A DNA stretch of 64,000 bases, taken from the NCBI GenBank assembly GCA_035373625.1, contig DAOSNS010000009.1:1-64000 (forward strand), read 5' to 3'. The stretch's first letter is position 1; every line of letters begins with the position of its first letter. This document shows positions 7,870 to 16,812 of this stretch, piece after piece. This stretch comes from DSWT01 sp035373625. GTDB lineage: Bacteria > Chloroflexota > Anaerolineae > B4-G1 > SLSP01. The position numbers and the translations under genes were made by a program. The notes under the pieces are model-generated. The model did no database searches. It saw only the letters and a program-made list of their open reading frames with translations, and was not told the DNA's origin.

Positions 7870-8769
7870 ATGCAACCCTTAATGGATTGGGGTATCGCGC
7901 TGATTTTGTGGTTACAACGGTTTCATCCGGCTTTGGACTTCCCTTTCAAAGCCTTGACGTTTGTGGGCGACGAGTTATTCTTCCTGCTTTTTCTCCCCCT
8001 CATCTATTGGTGTCTGGATCGCCGCACAGGCGCACGGGTGACGCTGCTATTCCTCATCTCCGCTTATGTCAATGCCGTGGCGAAGGAGTTCTTCAATCAG
8101 CCGCGCCCCGCCCAATACAGCACGCAGGTATGGGCCTACTCCGACGTGGGCGGTTCTGGCGGATTGCCTAGCGGGCACACTCAAAACACGTTGGCCGTGT
8201 GGGGCTACCTGGCGGCGAAGGTGCGACGCACCTGGATGTGGATTGTCGCCGGATTGTTGATCGTGCTGGTGCCATTGTCGCGGTTATACCTGGGCGTTCA
8301 CTTCCCCCACGACCTGCTCGGCGGCTACATTCTCGGCGCGATTTTGCTCTTCGCTTATCTGCGATGGGGCGAACGCGGCGAAGCATGGATCGCAAGACAA
8401 TCGCCGGGTGTGCAGATGGCGCTTGTCGCGTGTCTCTCGATTCCCTTGATGTTCATCTTCCTCACCGAAGACGGGGTGACCGGCGGGGCAACGCTGCTGG
8501 GGATGGGCCTCGGGTTTGTGATCCAGGCGCGCTGGATCGGCTTCGAGGTAGACGGTGGGGTGTGGAAACGGGTGGCCCGCTATGCCGTGGGGACAGCAGT
8601 GATGATCGGGCTATGGGCCGGGTTGCGCGCGGCGTTCTCCGGGCTGGAACCGGCGCTGCTGTTTCGCTTCATCCGCTACACGCTGATGGGGTTCTGGGGC
8701 GGTGCGGGTGGACCGTGGCTCTTCGTGCGCTTGGGACTCGCGCCGGGGTATGCTCAGAACAAACGTTGA
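7870..8769 (+). CDS. PAP2-superfamily membrane phosphatase
   Basis: A 299-residue membrane protein with about seven hydrophobic segments and the three-part acid phosphatase signature. C1 is KEFFNQPRP, C2 is GLPSGHTQN (catalytic acid histidine) and C3 is SRLYLGVHFPHD (nucleophilic histidine). Such enzymes remove phosphate from phosphatidic acid, undecaprenyl diphosphate or similar lipids on the outer face of the membrane. The start is fixed by a near-perfect GAGGAGGTGA site. The tail after about residue 190 forms extra membrane helices. It is probably co-transcribed with the lipid kinase upstream. Confidence 0.9.
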   Translation: MQPLMDWGIALILWLQRFHPALDFPFKALTFVGDELFFLLFLPLIYWCLDRRTGARVTLLFLISAYVNAVAKEFFNQPRPAQYSTQVWAYSDVGGSGGLPSGHTQNTLAVWGYLAAKVRRTWMWIVAGLLIVLVPLSRLYLGVHFPHDLLGGYILGAILLFAYLRWGERGEAWIARQSPGVQMALVACLSIPLMFIFLTEDGVTGGATLLGMGLGFVIQARWIGFEVDGGVWKRVARYAVGTAVMIGLWAGLRAAFSGLEPALLFRFIRYTLMGFWGGAGGPWLFVRLGLAPGYAQNKR

Positions 8770-8801
8770 GTTTTACCAGGTGATTTCAAGCGCTTAAGAA
8801 A

Positions 8802-9580
8802 GGCGGATCTGGCGATCCGCTCGAAGCCAGTGGATGGCGGTCAAACGCGGATCTGGCGATCCGCTTGAAGCTAGTGAAGAGAAACGCGGATCTGGCGATC
8901 CGCTTGAAGCTAGTGAAGAGAAACGCGGATCTGACGATCCGCTTGAAGCTAGTGAAGAGAAACGCGGATCTGGCGATCCGCTCGAAGCTGGTGGATGGCG
9001 GTCAGACGCGGATCTGACGATCCGCTTGAAGCTAGTGAAGAGAAACGCGGATCTGACGATCCGCTTGAAGCTAGTGAAGAGAAACGCGGATCTGGCGATC
9101 CGCTCGAAGCTGGTGTATGGCGGTCAAACGCGGATCTGGCGATCCGCTCGAAGCTAGTGAATGGCGGTCAAACGCGGATCTGGCGATCCGCTCGAAGCTA
9201 GTGAAGAGAAACGCGGATCTGGCGATCCGCTTGAAGCTAGTGAAGAGAAACGCGGATCTGACGATCCGCTTGAAGCTGGTGGATGGCGGTCAAACGCGGA
9301 TCTGGCGATCCGCTTGAAGCCGGTGAATGGCGGTCAGACGCAGATCTGGCGATCCGCTTAAAGCTGGTGGATGGCGGTCAGACGCGGATCTGGCGATCCG
9401 CTTGAAGCTGGTGGATGGCGGTCAGACGCGGATCTGGCGATCCGCTTGAAGCTGGTGAAGAGAAACGCGGATCTGGCGATCCGCTCGAAGCTAGTGAAGA
9501 GAAACGCGGATCTGACGATCCGCTTAAAGCTGGTGGATAACGATCCGCTTGAAGCTAGTGGATAACGATCCGCTTGAAGC
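8802..9580. repeat. Tandem array of palindromic 39/44-bp repeats (18 full units plus 2 partial)
   Basis: The core CGGATCTGGCGATCCG, an inverted repeat CGGATC/GATCCG around TGGC or TGAC, recurs 18 times. It is followed each time by CTTGAAGCTAGTG or a close variant. Two linkers alternate irregularly: GAAGAGAAACG gives 39-base spacing and GATGGCGGTCAAACG gives 44-base spacing. Two shortened copies close the array at 9539-9580. Because 44 is not a multiple of three, no reading frame survives through the array, so it is not a coding repeat. The array fills the gap between the PAP2 gene and the convergent surface-protein gene. A diverged single copy of the core lies inside the MITE-like element at about 15040. 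Confidence 0.92.
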
Positions 9581-9589
9581 TGTATGGTT

Positions 9590-11071
9590 TTACTTCCACA
9601 CCAGCGCTAACCGGCTGCGGGTGTAGCCGTTGAGCGACGTGTACAGGAACGTCTGTCCCTGGATGACGACGACATCCGCATGCCCCACGCCGACGTTGCC
9701 GGGCAGAGCCACAAGGATGGGGTTGCCGGGGTACTTCTCCCAGGGGCCGTCCACGTTTTCGGTCAGACTGCGCGCTAACCCCAGGCCGAATTGGGAATCG
9801 CCGGCATCGCCGGGGCCGGGACCGCGCGTTCCTTCGTAAAGCATATAGACACGCTGTCCGATGCGCTGCACTTCGGCGGAGCTGATGGTGCGGAAATCAA
9901 AGTAAGGATTGGTCTGCGGCCCTTTCTCTTCCAGCGGGCCGTATTCGGCGGCGCCCACAAACAGCGGATTGGATCGGCAGCGGGTCAAATGCTCTCCGGT
10001 CGTCGTCACGCTGCCGACGTAACACCCCATCGCGCCGGGGTTCTGTCCCAGACCGACAAAAACGTACAGCCGCCCCCCTTCGACAAAGATGCCCGGCGGG
10101 CCTCCCGCCAGACACTCGTAATCGTAGGGGACAAAAGGATGCTGATGGATGCGCTCCTCCTGACGACACGAACGCAGCCATAGCTTCCAAATGCCGGTGT
10201 CGGCGACACGCTCCGGCATACTCCAGTTCAACCCATCCGTTGAACGCCGCAAACGCACACGCCCCCGATATTCGTAGGCCAGAAACAGGGTCGCGCCGTT
10301 GTACGCCAGACGCGGATACTGCTGCTGGTCGGTGTGATCCGTCTCCGAGACGCACGGGCATGTGGCACACTCGAACTGACAAAGCAACGGCGTCTCGTGA
10401 AAGAAGCTGCGTCCCCCATCTACACTGCGATAGATGACGGTGCAACCGGGAAACGGCACGGGATCGCCACAGCGGTCAATGACGCCTGCGGAGACGGTGC
10501 TGGCATGCACATACGACCACAGCTCACCGTTGGCCATCACCAGCGTATCGGATTCACCCAGCGGCAGACCTGTATCCACGACATCCACGACAAATTCGGC
10601 CCGCCCGTCCCAAAAATCGGCGAGTGTCGGATGCCCATGCGCACCGGGTATCTCCGCCGCTATCAGCGCCGTCGGAGTGTAGGAGGCAGTGGGAGACACC
10701 GTGGCGGTGGCGTGGAAGACCCCGGTCGGCGATGGTGGAACTGACTTCACGGGGCGCACCGTGCGCGGGGGGATAAGTTGTGGCGTCGCCGTGGCGGTCC
10801 GGCGGGGACGGTACGGCGTCACCGCCGGGCGGGCAGTGGCTGTCGCCGTCATAGAAGGACGAACGGGCAGCCTGGCCGTCGGGTCAGGGATAGGCGTCGG
10901 TGTAGCGGTAGGAACAACGGTAAAAGTGAGCGCGCGTGTCGGCATCCCCAATGGCGTGTCGGGCAAGGCGGTTGTCTTCTGCGAAGGGATAGACGTCCCC
11001 GCCAGTAACAGGCACACGGTCAACAAGATAAAACTGGTGATATAGAAGATATTCCGTGTTCGCGCGCTCAT
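9590..11071 (-). CDS. Membrane-anchored, Pro/Thr-linker beta-propeller-like surface protein
   Basis: A 493-residue protein with one N-terminal membrane segment (about residues 7-27, FYITSFILLTVCLLLAG). It is followed by a low-complexity Pro/Thr linker to about residue 140. The rest has bladed beta-propeller character as in glycosyl hydrolase family 43/32 or sialidase-like folds: IYRSVDGGRSFFHET, RLRRSTDGLNWSMPERV, GLGLARSLTENVDGPWEKYP. It also holds a cysteine-rich loop (CQFECATCPC). No catalytic acid set can be assigned with confidence, so sugar binding or hydrolysis at the cell surface is only a suggestion. Its start overlaps the stop of the LysM gene by four bases (ATGA), so the two are translated together. 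Confidence 0.6.
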   Translation of the reverse strand: MSARTRNIFYITSFILLTVCLLLAGTSIPSQKTTALPDTPLGMPTRALTFTVVPTATPTPIPDPTARLPVRPSMTATATARPAVTPYRPRRTATATPQLIPPRTVRPVKSVPPSPTGVFHATATVSPTASYTPTALIAAEIPGAHGHPTLADFWDGRAEFVVDVVDTGLPLGESDTLVMANGELWSYVHASTVSAGVIDRCGDPVPFPGCTVIYRSVDGGRSFFHETPLLCQFECATCPCVSETDHTDQQQYPRLAYNGATLFLAYEYRGRVRLRRSTDGLNWSMPERVADTGIWKLWLRSCRQEERIHQHPFVPYDYECLAGGPPGIFVEGGRLYVFVGLGQNPGAMGCYVGSVTTTGEHLTRCRSNPLFVGAAEYGPLEEKGPQTNPYFDFRTISSAEVQRIGQRVYMLYEGTRGPGPGDAGDSQFGLGLARSLTENVDGPWEKYPGNPILVALPGNVGVGHADVVVIQGQTFLYTSLNGYTRSRLALVWK

Positions 11072-12030
11072 CCTGTGGGCGTAGATGTTGGTGAAGGCAT
11101 CGGCGTTTCGGTGGGTGAAACTGCCGTTTCCGTCGGCGTTGGTGTTTCGGTAGGCGCCGACAGCGTTGCCGTAGGCGTAGGTTCAGACGGTGTCGCTGTA
11201 ACGGTCGGCGTGACCGGCTCCGTGGGAGTTGGCGTGACCGGCTCCGTGGGGGTTGGCGTAGCCGGCTCCGTGGGGGTTGGGGTGGCCGTCTCCGTCGGGG
11301 TCAACGTGACCGGTTCTGTCGGCGTAGCGGTCGGCGTTTCGGTGATCTCGGCCGTTGGTGTCGGCGTCGGTGACAGGGTAGGAGACGGAGTCGGCGACGG
11401 CGTTGGCCATCGCGTAGCCGTCGGCAACACGGGAACGACCGGCGGCAGGTAGAGCGCCTGCCCGATATAGATGGTGTCGCTCACCAAACAGTTCGCGCGG
11501 CGAATCACTTCGACCGTTGTGCCGTAACGTGTCGCCAGATTATAGAGGGTATCGCCACGCTGCACATAGACGATGCGCCACGTCGGTGGCGGTCCGCAAC
11601 GATACACGACTGCGGTGGGTGTTGCAAAGGCAAGGGGCGGTAGGTAAATCACGTCACCGGGCCGGATGTCTGCCGTGGTCAAACAATTGGCCTGCATCAA
11701 GGCGACCACACTGCTGCCCGCCGCATTAGCTAACAGCGAGAGCGTGTCCCCGGCCTGCGCCTCGTAGGGACGCCAACCCGTGGGATAGGGACAAGGTGTG
11801 GCGGTATCCTGGGGTGTTGGCGAATAGAGCGGCGTTTGAGGTGCGCCGGGTGTAAGTGGGGCCAGTGTGGGATACAACGTGGTCGTCGGCAACTGCACCA
11901 CGCGGGTGGGACGCTGTACCATCAGCATAGGGTCCACCTGCGACAGGAGGACACTTCCCAACACCATAGCGAGGGAGACAACCCCCGTTATCAGGGCGCC
12001 CAAAAAGCGAGAAACCGGCCGACTTTCCAA
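11068..12030 (-). CDS. LysM-domain cell-wall-binding protein with Thr/Pro tail
   Basis: A 320-residue protein with an N-terminal membrane anchor (FLGALITGVVSLAMVLGSVL). Two LysM domains follow: about residues 90-135 (EAQAGDTLSLLANAAGSS to IYLPP) and 150-197 (YVQRGDTLYNLATRYGTTVE to LYLPP). The C-terminal third is a repetitive TPTPTEP tail of about 120 residues. LysM domains bind N-acetylglucosamine in peptidoglycan. The long tail is typical of spacer segments that cross a thick wall. It lies 12 bases downstream of the sensor-kinase-like gene and is coupled to the following propeller gene, so the three form an operon. Confidence 0.82.
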   Translation of the reverse strand: MESRPVSRFLGALITGVVSLAMVLGSVLLSQVDPMLMVQRPTRVVQLPTTTLYPTLAPLTPGAPQTPLYSPTPQDTATPCPYPTGWRPYEAQAGDTLSLLANAAGSSVVALMQANCLTTADIRPGDVIYLPPLAFATPTAVVYRCGPPPTWRIVYVQRGDTLYNLATRYGTTVEVIRRANCLVSDTIYIGQALYLPPVVPVLPTATRWPTPSPTPSPTLSPTPTPTAEITETPTATPTEPVTLTPTETATPTPTEPATPTPTEPVTPTPTEPVTPTVTATPSEPTPTATLSAPTETPTPTETAVSPTETPMPSPTSTPTG

Positions 12031-12042
12031 CCTTTGACCTCG

Positions 12043-14748
12043 CTATTTCTTCGCGGCATTGATCGGCAGGATGAAGTTGAATGTACTGCCGACATCGGGT
12101 TGGCTTTCCACCCAGATGCGCCCACCGTTGGCTTCGACCAGGGTTTTGGCCATCGCCATACCCACCCCGGTTTCCCCCATGCCCTGGATGAGAGGCTGGC
12201 TGGCGCGGTAGAAACGGCGGAACACGCGCGGATAATCCTCCGGCGCAATGCCGCCGCCGGTATCGGCCACCGAGATGCGGATGAATTGCCCGCCCTTCGA
12301 TGCATCATCCTGGCGCGCGCTGATGACGACTTCGGTGCCCTGCCTGGAACACAAGGCGGCGTTGGAGATCAAGCGCAGCAATATCTGGTAAAGGCTGTCG
12401 CGGTCGGCCCGCACCGCGGGAAGTTGGGGCGGCAAGTCCAGACGCACGGCCAGTTTGCGATCGCGGAAGCGCGCCGCCAGCCCCATCACTGCCTCTTCGA
12501 TGATCTCGATGAGGTTGACCGCCTGCGGTGAGATCTCAATGGGGCGGCTGTCGGGTGAAGCCGTGCGCACCAGATCGTTTAGCAAGCGGTTCATCTGCTC
12601 GATGTTGGCTTTGACCCTTTCGAGGAACTGCCGCTGCATCTCGGTAAGGATGCCGGCCTGTTCGCCCAAGAGCAGATCGGTATAGCCGGTGATCGAAGTC
12701 ATGGGAGTGCGGAATTCATTCGCCAGGCCGATAATGGCCTCTTGACGCTCGGCCTCGCTTTCAGAAGTACGCAAGGTGACCGCCAGGCCATCCGGTTGAC
12801 CATCGCGGCCCACCAATGTCACCAGGTCGGCCTCAATCGTGAGCTGTTCGATCGTCAATGTAAGATGGGCGCGTTTTAAGCTATTGGGGACGTTACGCAC
12901 GAGAAGCGCATCTACCGTTTGGGTCCAGCGAGGATCGGGATAAACGCCGTTGATGGGGAAGCCGGTGACGTCGCCTTGCGGGAGGTGCAACATACGGCGT
13001 GCGACAGCGTCCGCCATTGTAATTTGCCCCTCCGCATTGGCAACCACCAGGCCCACCGTAGCCCCGTTGACGGGTTTCTCTCTAAAGGAGGCCAATTCTT
13101 TCTCGGCCTCGGCCAGCTTTTCTTGCAGAGTCGTACACTGTGTTTGCAACTGGTTTCGCGTTTCGGTGAGGGCTTCCAACCCGGTGCTGAGGTTGGCGAT
13201 CTTGTCTGCAAGGAGGCCGCGTTCGTGCAGAAGGACCTCGATGTCCCGCATCAGCTCTTGAATCTTACCCTGCAATGTCTCACGTTCCTTGACCAGTTCC
13301 TGAACCTCTTCCTGCCAGAAATTGATCTCCGTCTCGCTCAATGCCTCTGGCCGGGATGTCAGTTCCTGGTTAAGTTGCAGGATTTCTTTCTCGCGTGCCT
13401 GGATTTCCTGTGTCAAAGCTGCAATCCGACCACTGAGCGCCTGTATTTCCGTCTGCGCCTGTTCCAACGCGCTCTCCAACTTCTGGCGCTCCGTGTCCTG
13501 TCCCCGCAGACGCGACAAAAATGACAGGTCTTGCGTCTGCTTGCGCGCGCGGGCGACGGAAGTCGCAAACAGAGCGGCGACCAATTGTTGGGTGTTGAAG
13601 GCCCCGTCGGACCACGGGCGTTGACTCTCAGGATTGGAAAGAAGCAACAACCCCAAGGTGCCGTCCCTGGACGCCAGGGGGATGATGCTCAAAGGGGCGA
13701 CTTTCTGGATGCCCAGTTTGTTATACAGGGCGGTCAACCAGAGCGCTTGCGCCGTTGGCTTCACAATTTGCGCGCGCTGTTGCGTGTAAGCCTCGGCCAA
13801 AACGGGATAGTCATCCAGAAACAAAACGGGAGGTTCGATTTGCGCAGCGTTCGGGGGATGCAGGGCCACCACTTTAAGCGCCGGTTGATCGCCTTCGCTG
13901 CTTAAGGCGATCGCGCAAACATCCACATCGAGCAGATTTGCCAGTTTCGATGAGGCGATAATCAGCGCCGGGTCGAGATCGCGGGCCGACTCCACACCCT
14001 GCAAAGTGTCCTGCAATAAGGCCCTGTCCAGCACGGGGATTGCCGGCGATGGCGGACCGGCCGGAGACGCAACCTGCCGATGCACCAGCACCGAAAGCAA
14101 AGGCAGGACGACCAGGGATGTCAGCCGCAGCCAGCCGGAAAAGTGCATTTGGACATCCGGCCAACGCAACTGCGCACTGTGTCCCAGGAGCCAGAACAGG
14201 CCCATCCCCACGACCCATGCCCACTCCTGCGGTCGCATAAGCAATGTCAGCAGGAGATAGATGAGCAACATGGCGAGGGTGAGGATTTCCCAAATCTGTT
14301 CGAACAACCAGCCGTTGAAGGCCTGAGAAGCGGCTTCCCAGGCGGGCCATAGGGCAGCCGTCACGCCGTAAAAGACCAGGCTGGCGATCAGAAGGATGAC
14401 CATAAGGACCGTCTGCCAGCGTGCCGCGCGTGTCCCCAACACCGCAGCCCATATCACCAGCAACACCCCGGCAAATTCCAGCCACCGTTCGAGGGGAGGC
14501 AGAATTTGCGCGGGAACGAGCAACCCCACGACCCCCAACAGCCCAATGACGATCAGCAGCGCCCGTCCCAACAACAGCCCGCCAAGCGTCCAAAGCCAAC
14601 GGCGCGGCAGCGGAGCTTCAGGGGCATGCCGCCGCGCAATCAGCGCAGGGAAGAACGCCTGCTGCAAAGCAAAGAGTGTCACCAGGAAATAGACCAGATC
14701 CCCCGGTGGTTGGGTGATCAGTCGGATCGCCTCTTTTAGAACATTCAT
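12043..14748 (-). CDS. 7TM-GAF-coiled-coil-PAS sensor histidine kinase-like protein lacking the phospho-accepting His
   Basis: A 901-residue protein. Residues 1-230 hold about seven membrane helices, a GAF-like region follows at about 250-400, and a long heptad coiled coil spans about 405-570 (QKLESALEQAQTEIQALSGR and onward). A PAS-like region (VGLVVANAEGQITMADAVAR) precedes the dimerisation region and a HATPase domain. The HATPase keeps the N-box (LISNAAL), G1 (VADTGGGIAPED) and G2 (GETGVGMAMAK) elements. The H-box reads LANEFRTPMTSITGYTDLL. In the family consensus the residue before E-L/F-RTP is histidine; here it is Asn677, codon AAT at 12718-12720. Autophosphorylation at the usual site is therefore impossible. 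It may act as a binding or sensor scaffold. No response regulator gene is adjacent. Confidence 0.85.
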   Translation of the reverse strand: MNVLKEAIRLITQPPGDLVYFLVTLFALQQAFFPALIARRHAPEAPLPRRWLWTLGGLLLGRALLIVIGLLGVVGLLVPAQILPPLERWLEFAGVLLVIWAAVLGTRAARWQTVLMVILLIASLVFYGVTAALWPAWEAASQAFNGWLFEQIWEILTLAMLLIYLLLTLLMRPQEWAWVVGMGLFWLLGHSAQLRWPDVQMHFSGWLRLTSLVVLPLLSVLVHRQVASPAGPPSPAIPVLDRALLQDTLQGVESARDLDPALIIASSKLANLLDVDVCAIALSSEGDQPALKVVALHPPNAAQIEPPVLFLDDYPVLAEAYTQQRAQIVKPTAQALWLTALYNKLGIQKVAPLSIIPLASRDGTLGLLLLSNPESQRPWSDGAFNTQQLVAALFATSVARARKQTQDLSFLSRLRGQDTERQKLESALEQAQTEIQALSGRIAALTQEIQAREKEILQLNQELTSRPEALSETEINFWQEEVQELVKERETLQGKIQELMRDIEVLLHERGLLADKIANLSTGLEALTETRNQLQTQCTTLQEKLAEAEKELASFREKPVNGATVGLVVANAEGQITMADAVARRMLHLPQGDVTGFPINGVYPDPRWTQTVDALLVRNVPNSLKRAHLTLTIEQLTIEADLVTLVGRDGQPDGLAVTLRTSESEAERQEAIIGLANEFRTPMTSITGYTDLLLGEQAGILTEMQRQFLERVKANIEQMNRLLNDLVRTASPDSRPIEISPQAVNLIEIIEEAVMGLAARFRDRKLAVRLDLPPQLPAVRADRDSLYQILLRLISNAALCSRQGTEVVISARQDDASKGGQFIRISVADTGGGIAPEDYPRVFRRFYRASQPLIQGMGETGVGMAMAKTLVEANGGRIWVESQPDVGSTFNFILPINAAKK

Positions 14749-14961
14749 CTTGACTGCTCCCTCGAAAATGACAACAGATGAAACGGCTTGAAGAGAAAAA
14801 ATCCGTTCAATCCATTGATGAATTTTCGTGCTTGCATATAGGCGGTAGCACCGGCGTCTCCCCGGAAAGTCGTTGGAACGCTCGGAATCCTATGCTACCC
14901 TACATCTTGATTATAGAACAAAGAAGCATCGTTGCAAGGCATCGAGTGTGGCGAGGTGTAT

Positions 14962-15102
14962 CAGGGCCTTATCATTCTTGCTCTGAGAGGAACGCCTTGC
15001 TCCGCCAGTTCCCCGTTTTAGCTGATAGAAGCTGAGCAACGCGAATCTGGCGGTCCGCTCGAAGCCAAATCAAGTTGCTGTAACGAGAATGATAAAGCCC
15101 TG
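14962..15102. mobile_element. MITE-like element (141 bp) with terminal inverted repeats and 10-bp target duplication
   Basis: The ends are CAGGGCCTTATCATTCTTG (14962-14980) and the reverse complement of CAGGGCTTTATCATTCTCG (15084-15102): 19-bp inverted repeats with two mismatches. The same ten bases CGAGGTGTAT flank both sides (14952-14961 and 15103-15112), as expected for a target-site duplication. It contains no gene. Its interior (15041-15067) holds a diverged copy of the palindromic repeat that makes up the 8.8-9.6 kb array. It lies in the otherwise featureless gap between the sensor kinase gene (start 14748) and the L,D-transpeptidase gene (start 15224). Confidence 0.72.
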
Positions 15103-15140
15103 CGAGGTGTATTTAACGATATTCGTAGGGGAACAATTCG

Positions 15141-15149
15141 TGGTATAAT
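15141..15149 (+). promoter_or_regulatory. Extended -10 promoter element of the L,D-transpeptidase gene
   Basis: TGGTATAAT combines a perfect TATAAT with the upstream TG of an extended -10 box, 75 bases before the start codon. No good -35 hexamer lies at the expected distance, which is common with extended -10 promoters. Confidence 0.45.
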
Positions 15150-15223
15150 GACGTCATTTATTCATTCGGCATTTCTATAACAGGTATGCCATTTCCTGGA
15201 CGAACAGGAGTGGAAGAGGCTCT

Positions 15224-16426
15224 ATGTCACGTTATTGCAAGCTCTTATTTCTAGCCCTATTATTGTTGGTGGTTCCGGCGGTCGTACAGGCTGCGCCACT
15301 GCCCAATCCCGGGCCGGATTTGTTCCTCAATGATGTCTCTGCCGATTACATTTGCTCGGTGCAGATAACGCAGCGTTACCCGGGACGCTGTCCCGCCTAC
15401 AGTCCGGGGGCGCGCAAAACGCGCCTCGAATATCTGCGCGCCACACTCCCCAATCCTCTACCGGAGCTGGCCGTCAAGGAAATCGAGAGCCCCGAAGATG
15501 CCATCACGCCGTACACTTTCGCGTACATTCGTCCACTGCCGGCCGCTACCTACCGCCACCCCGAAGAGGCCGTTGCCGGCTTGCCACCCGTGCGCGAATT
15601 CCTGGCAGGCGACAACTGGGTCAGCGTGCTCGGCGAAGTGGAGTACAACGGTCAACGCTGGTACGAAATCAACGAGGACGAATTCATCCTCGCCGACCAC
15701 GTTGCCTTGACCAACCCCTCACGTTTCCACGGCATCCTGCTCACGGAGCAGCCCCGTTATCCCTTCGGATGGATCAACCGCGACGTCAACCCCTCCAAAG
15801 TTCCCGGCGGCACACCGCGCAAGGAGATCGTCTTCCGACGTTATGACGTCATCACCATCTTCGCCCAAGAATTTTTGGGAGACAAGTTGTGGTACATGGT
15901 CGGGCAAGATCAATGGGTAGAGCAATCCTTCACCGCGCGGGTAGATGTTGACCCGATCCCGGAAGGCGTTGGACCTGATGAGCGGTGGATCGAGGTGAAC
16001 ACCTACGAGCAAACGCTGGCGGCTTACGAAGGTGAGCGGATGGTCTTTGCGACGCTGGTTTCGTCGGGACGTTCCGGCACGTGGACGCCCAACGGCCTGC
16101 ATCGCATCTGGGCCAAGCTGCCCTCCACACCGATGATCAACCGCGACGTGGGGCCGGATAATCCGGGATGGTATTATCTGGAGAACGTAGAGTGGACGCA
16201 GTATTTCGATGGAGCGTATGCCCTGCATGCGGCCTACTGGCACAACGCTTTCGGCTTCACCCGCAGCCACGGCTGTGTGAACCTCTCGATACCGGATGCG
16301 AAGTGGCTCTTCGAGTGGACGACGCCTTACACGCCACCGGACGCCAAAATTGTCTACAGCGGCCCTGCCAATCCGGGGACATGGGTGTGGGTGCACAAAA
16401 CATCGCCGTTTCCAGACGAGAACTGA
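15224..16426 (+). CDS. Secreted L,D-transpeptidase (YkuD family)
   Basis: A 400-residue protein with a signal peptide (LLFLALLLLVVPAVVQA, cleavage near residue 25). A long N-terminal region is followed by a YkuD catalytic domain: IEVNTYEQTLAAYEGERMVF begins it, and the active site is YALHAAYWHNAFG followed by SHGCVNLSIPDAKWLF. The cysteine of SHGCVN is the nucleophile and the preceding histidines complete the site. Such enzymes make 3-3 peptidoglycan cross-links or attach proteins to the wall. Here it would act outside the membrane. The start has a weak GGAAGAGG site. The N-terminal 180 residues may hold SH3-like wall-binding modules but this is not clear. Confidence 0.88.
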   Translation: MSRYCKLLFLALLLLVVPAVVQAAPLPNPGPDLFLNDVSADYICSVQITQRYPGRCPAYSPGARKTRLEYLRATLPNPLPELAVKEIESPEDAITPYTFAYIRPLPAATYRHPEEAVAGLPPVREFLAGDNWVSVLGEVEYNGQRWYEINEDEFILADHVALTNPSRFHGILLTEQPRYPFGWINRDVNPSKVPGGTPRKEIVFRRYDVITIFAQEFLGDKLWYMVGQDQWVEQSFTARVDVDPIPEGVGPDERWIEVNTYEQTLAAYEGERMVFATLVSSGRSGTWTPNGLHRIWAKLPSTPMINRDVGPDNPGWYYLENVEWTQYFDGAYALHAAYWHNAFGFTRSHGCVNLSIPDAKWLFEWTTPYTPPDAKIVYSGPANPGTWVWVHKTSPFPDEN

Positions 16427-16454
16427 GCGGGTAGCCGGCCACCGGTTGTTGCGA

Positions 16455-16482
16455 TTGCCTATGGCGCGACCTGTGGTATAAT
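16455..16482 (+). promoter_or_regulatory. Promoter of tRNA-Gln
   Basis: TTGCCT (16455-16460) and TATAAT (16477-16482) with a 16-base spacer end 12 bases before the mature tRNA start. Confidence 0.6.
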
Positions 16483-16494
16483 ATCATTCGTCAC

Positions 16495-16567
16495 TGGGGC
16501 GTGGCCAAGCTGGTAAGGCAATGGACTTTGAATCCATGTATCGCACGTTCGAGTCGTGCCGCCCCAG
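16495..16567 (+). tRNA. tRNA-Gln (anticodon TTG)
   Basis: A full cloverleaf can be drawn. The acceptor stem TGGGGCG/CGCCCCA closes with discriminator G, the anticodon stem-loop ATGGA-CTTTGAA-TCCAT shows TTG, and the T arm is GCACG-TTCGAGT-CGTGC. CCA is not encoded. It marks the left border of the defence-gene block that follows. Confidence 0.95.
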
Positions 16568-16637
16568 CCTTATGTTTGCAAGTGGGGAAGAGCCTATCTT
16601 GACATCCCCTGACCGGATTATTACCCCAGTAACATAG

Positions 16638-16802
16638 CTGAAAGCGCCGGAATGGTTGACGCCTGAGCAAGCAACAGCATTGACCGGGCATAGTCTGGAG
16701 GACATCCAGGCGATTGTCCAGGACGGCGGAGTAGAGCTAAAGGACGGCTACCGCGTTTTGATTGAGAAGGGTAGCCTCTATGCTTTCAAGAAACATGAGT
16801 AG
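16638..16802 (+). CDS. Small hypothetical protein, possibly a helix-turn-helix remnant
   Basis: A 54-codon frame, beginning with CTG or TTG after an in-frame stop at 16635-16637, reads APEWLTPEQATALTGHSLED, then IQAIVQDGGVELKDGYRVLI and EKGSLYAFKKH. The pattern WLTPEQATALTG followed by a basic strand resembles the excisionase/MerR-like winged helix used by small DNA-binding proteins. No strong ribosome binding site or ATG is present, so it may be a 3' fragment. It lies between tRNA-Gln and the 3' end of hsdR, convergent with the latter. Confidence 0.35.
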   Translation: MKAPEWLTPEQATALTGHSLEDIQAIVQDGGVELKDGYRVLIEKGSLYAFKKHE

Positions 16803-16812
16803 AGCTGTTCCA

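Noticed and set aside
8834..9565. Short frames repeating RGSGDPLEASEEK through the 8.8-9.6 kb array
   Set aside because: They arise because 39-base units keep a frame, but the interspersed 44-base units break it. No single frame crosses the array and no ribosome binding site is present.
8802..9580. CRISPR array
   Set aside because: The spacers are not unique: only two linker sequences occur, and they repeat. No cas genes are nearby.
11075..11452. Valine/glycine-rich + strand frame (VGVGVTGSVG repeats)
   Set aside because: It is the complement of the Thr/Pro repeat tail of the LysM protein and has no independent support.
16495..16802. Prophage or integrative element attachment at tRNA-Gln
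   Set aside because: No integrase, no second copy of the tRNA 3' end, and no phage structural genes are visible.
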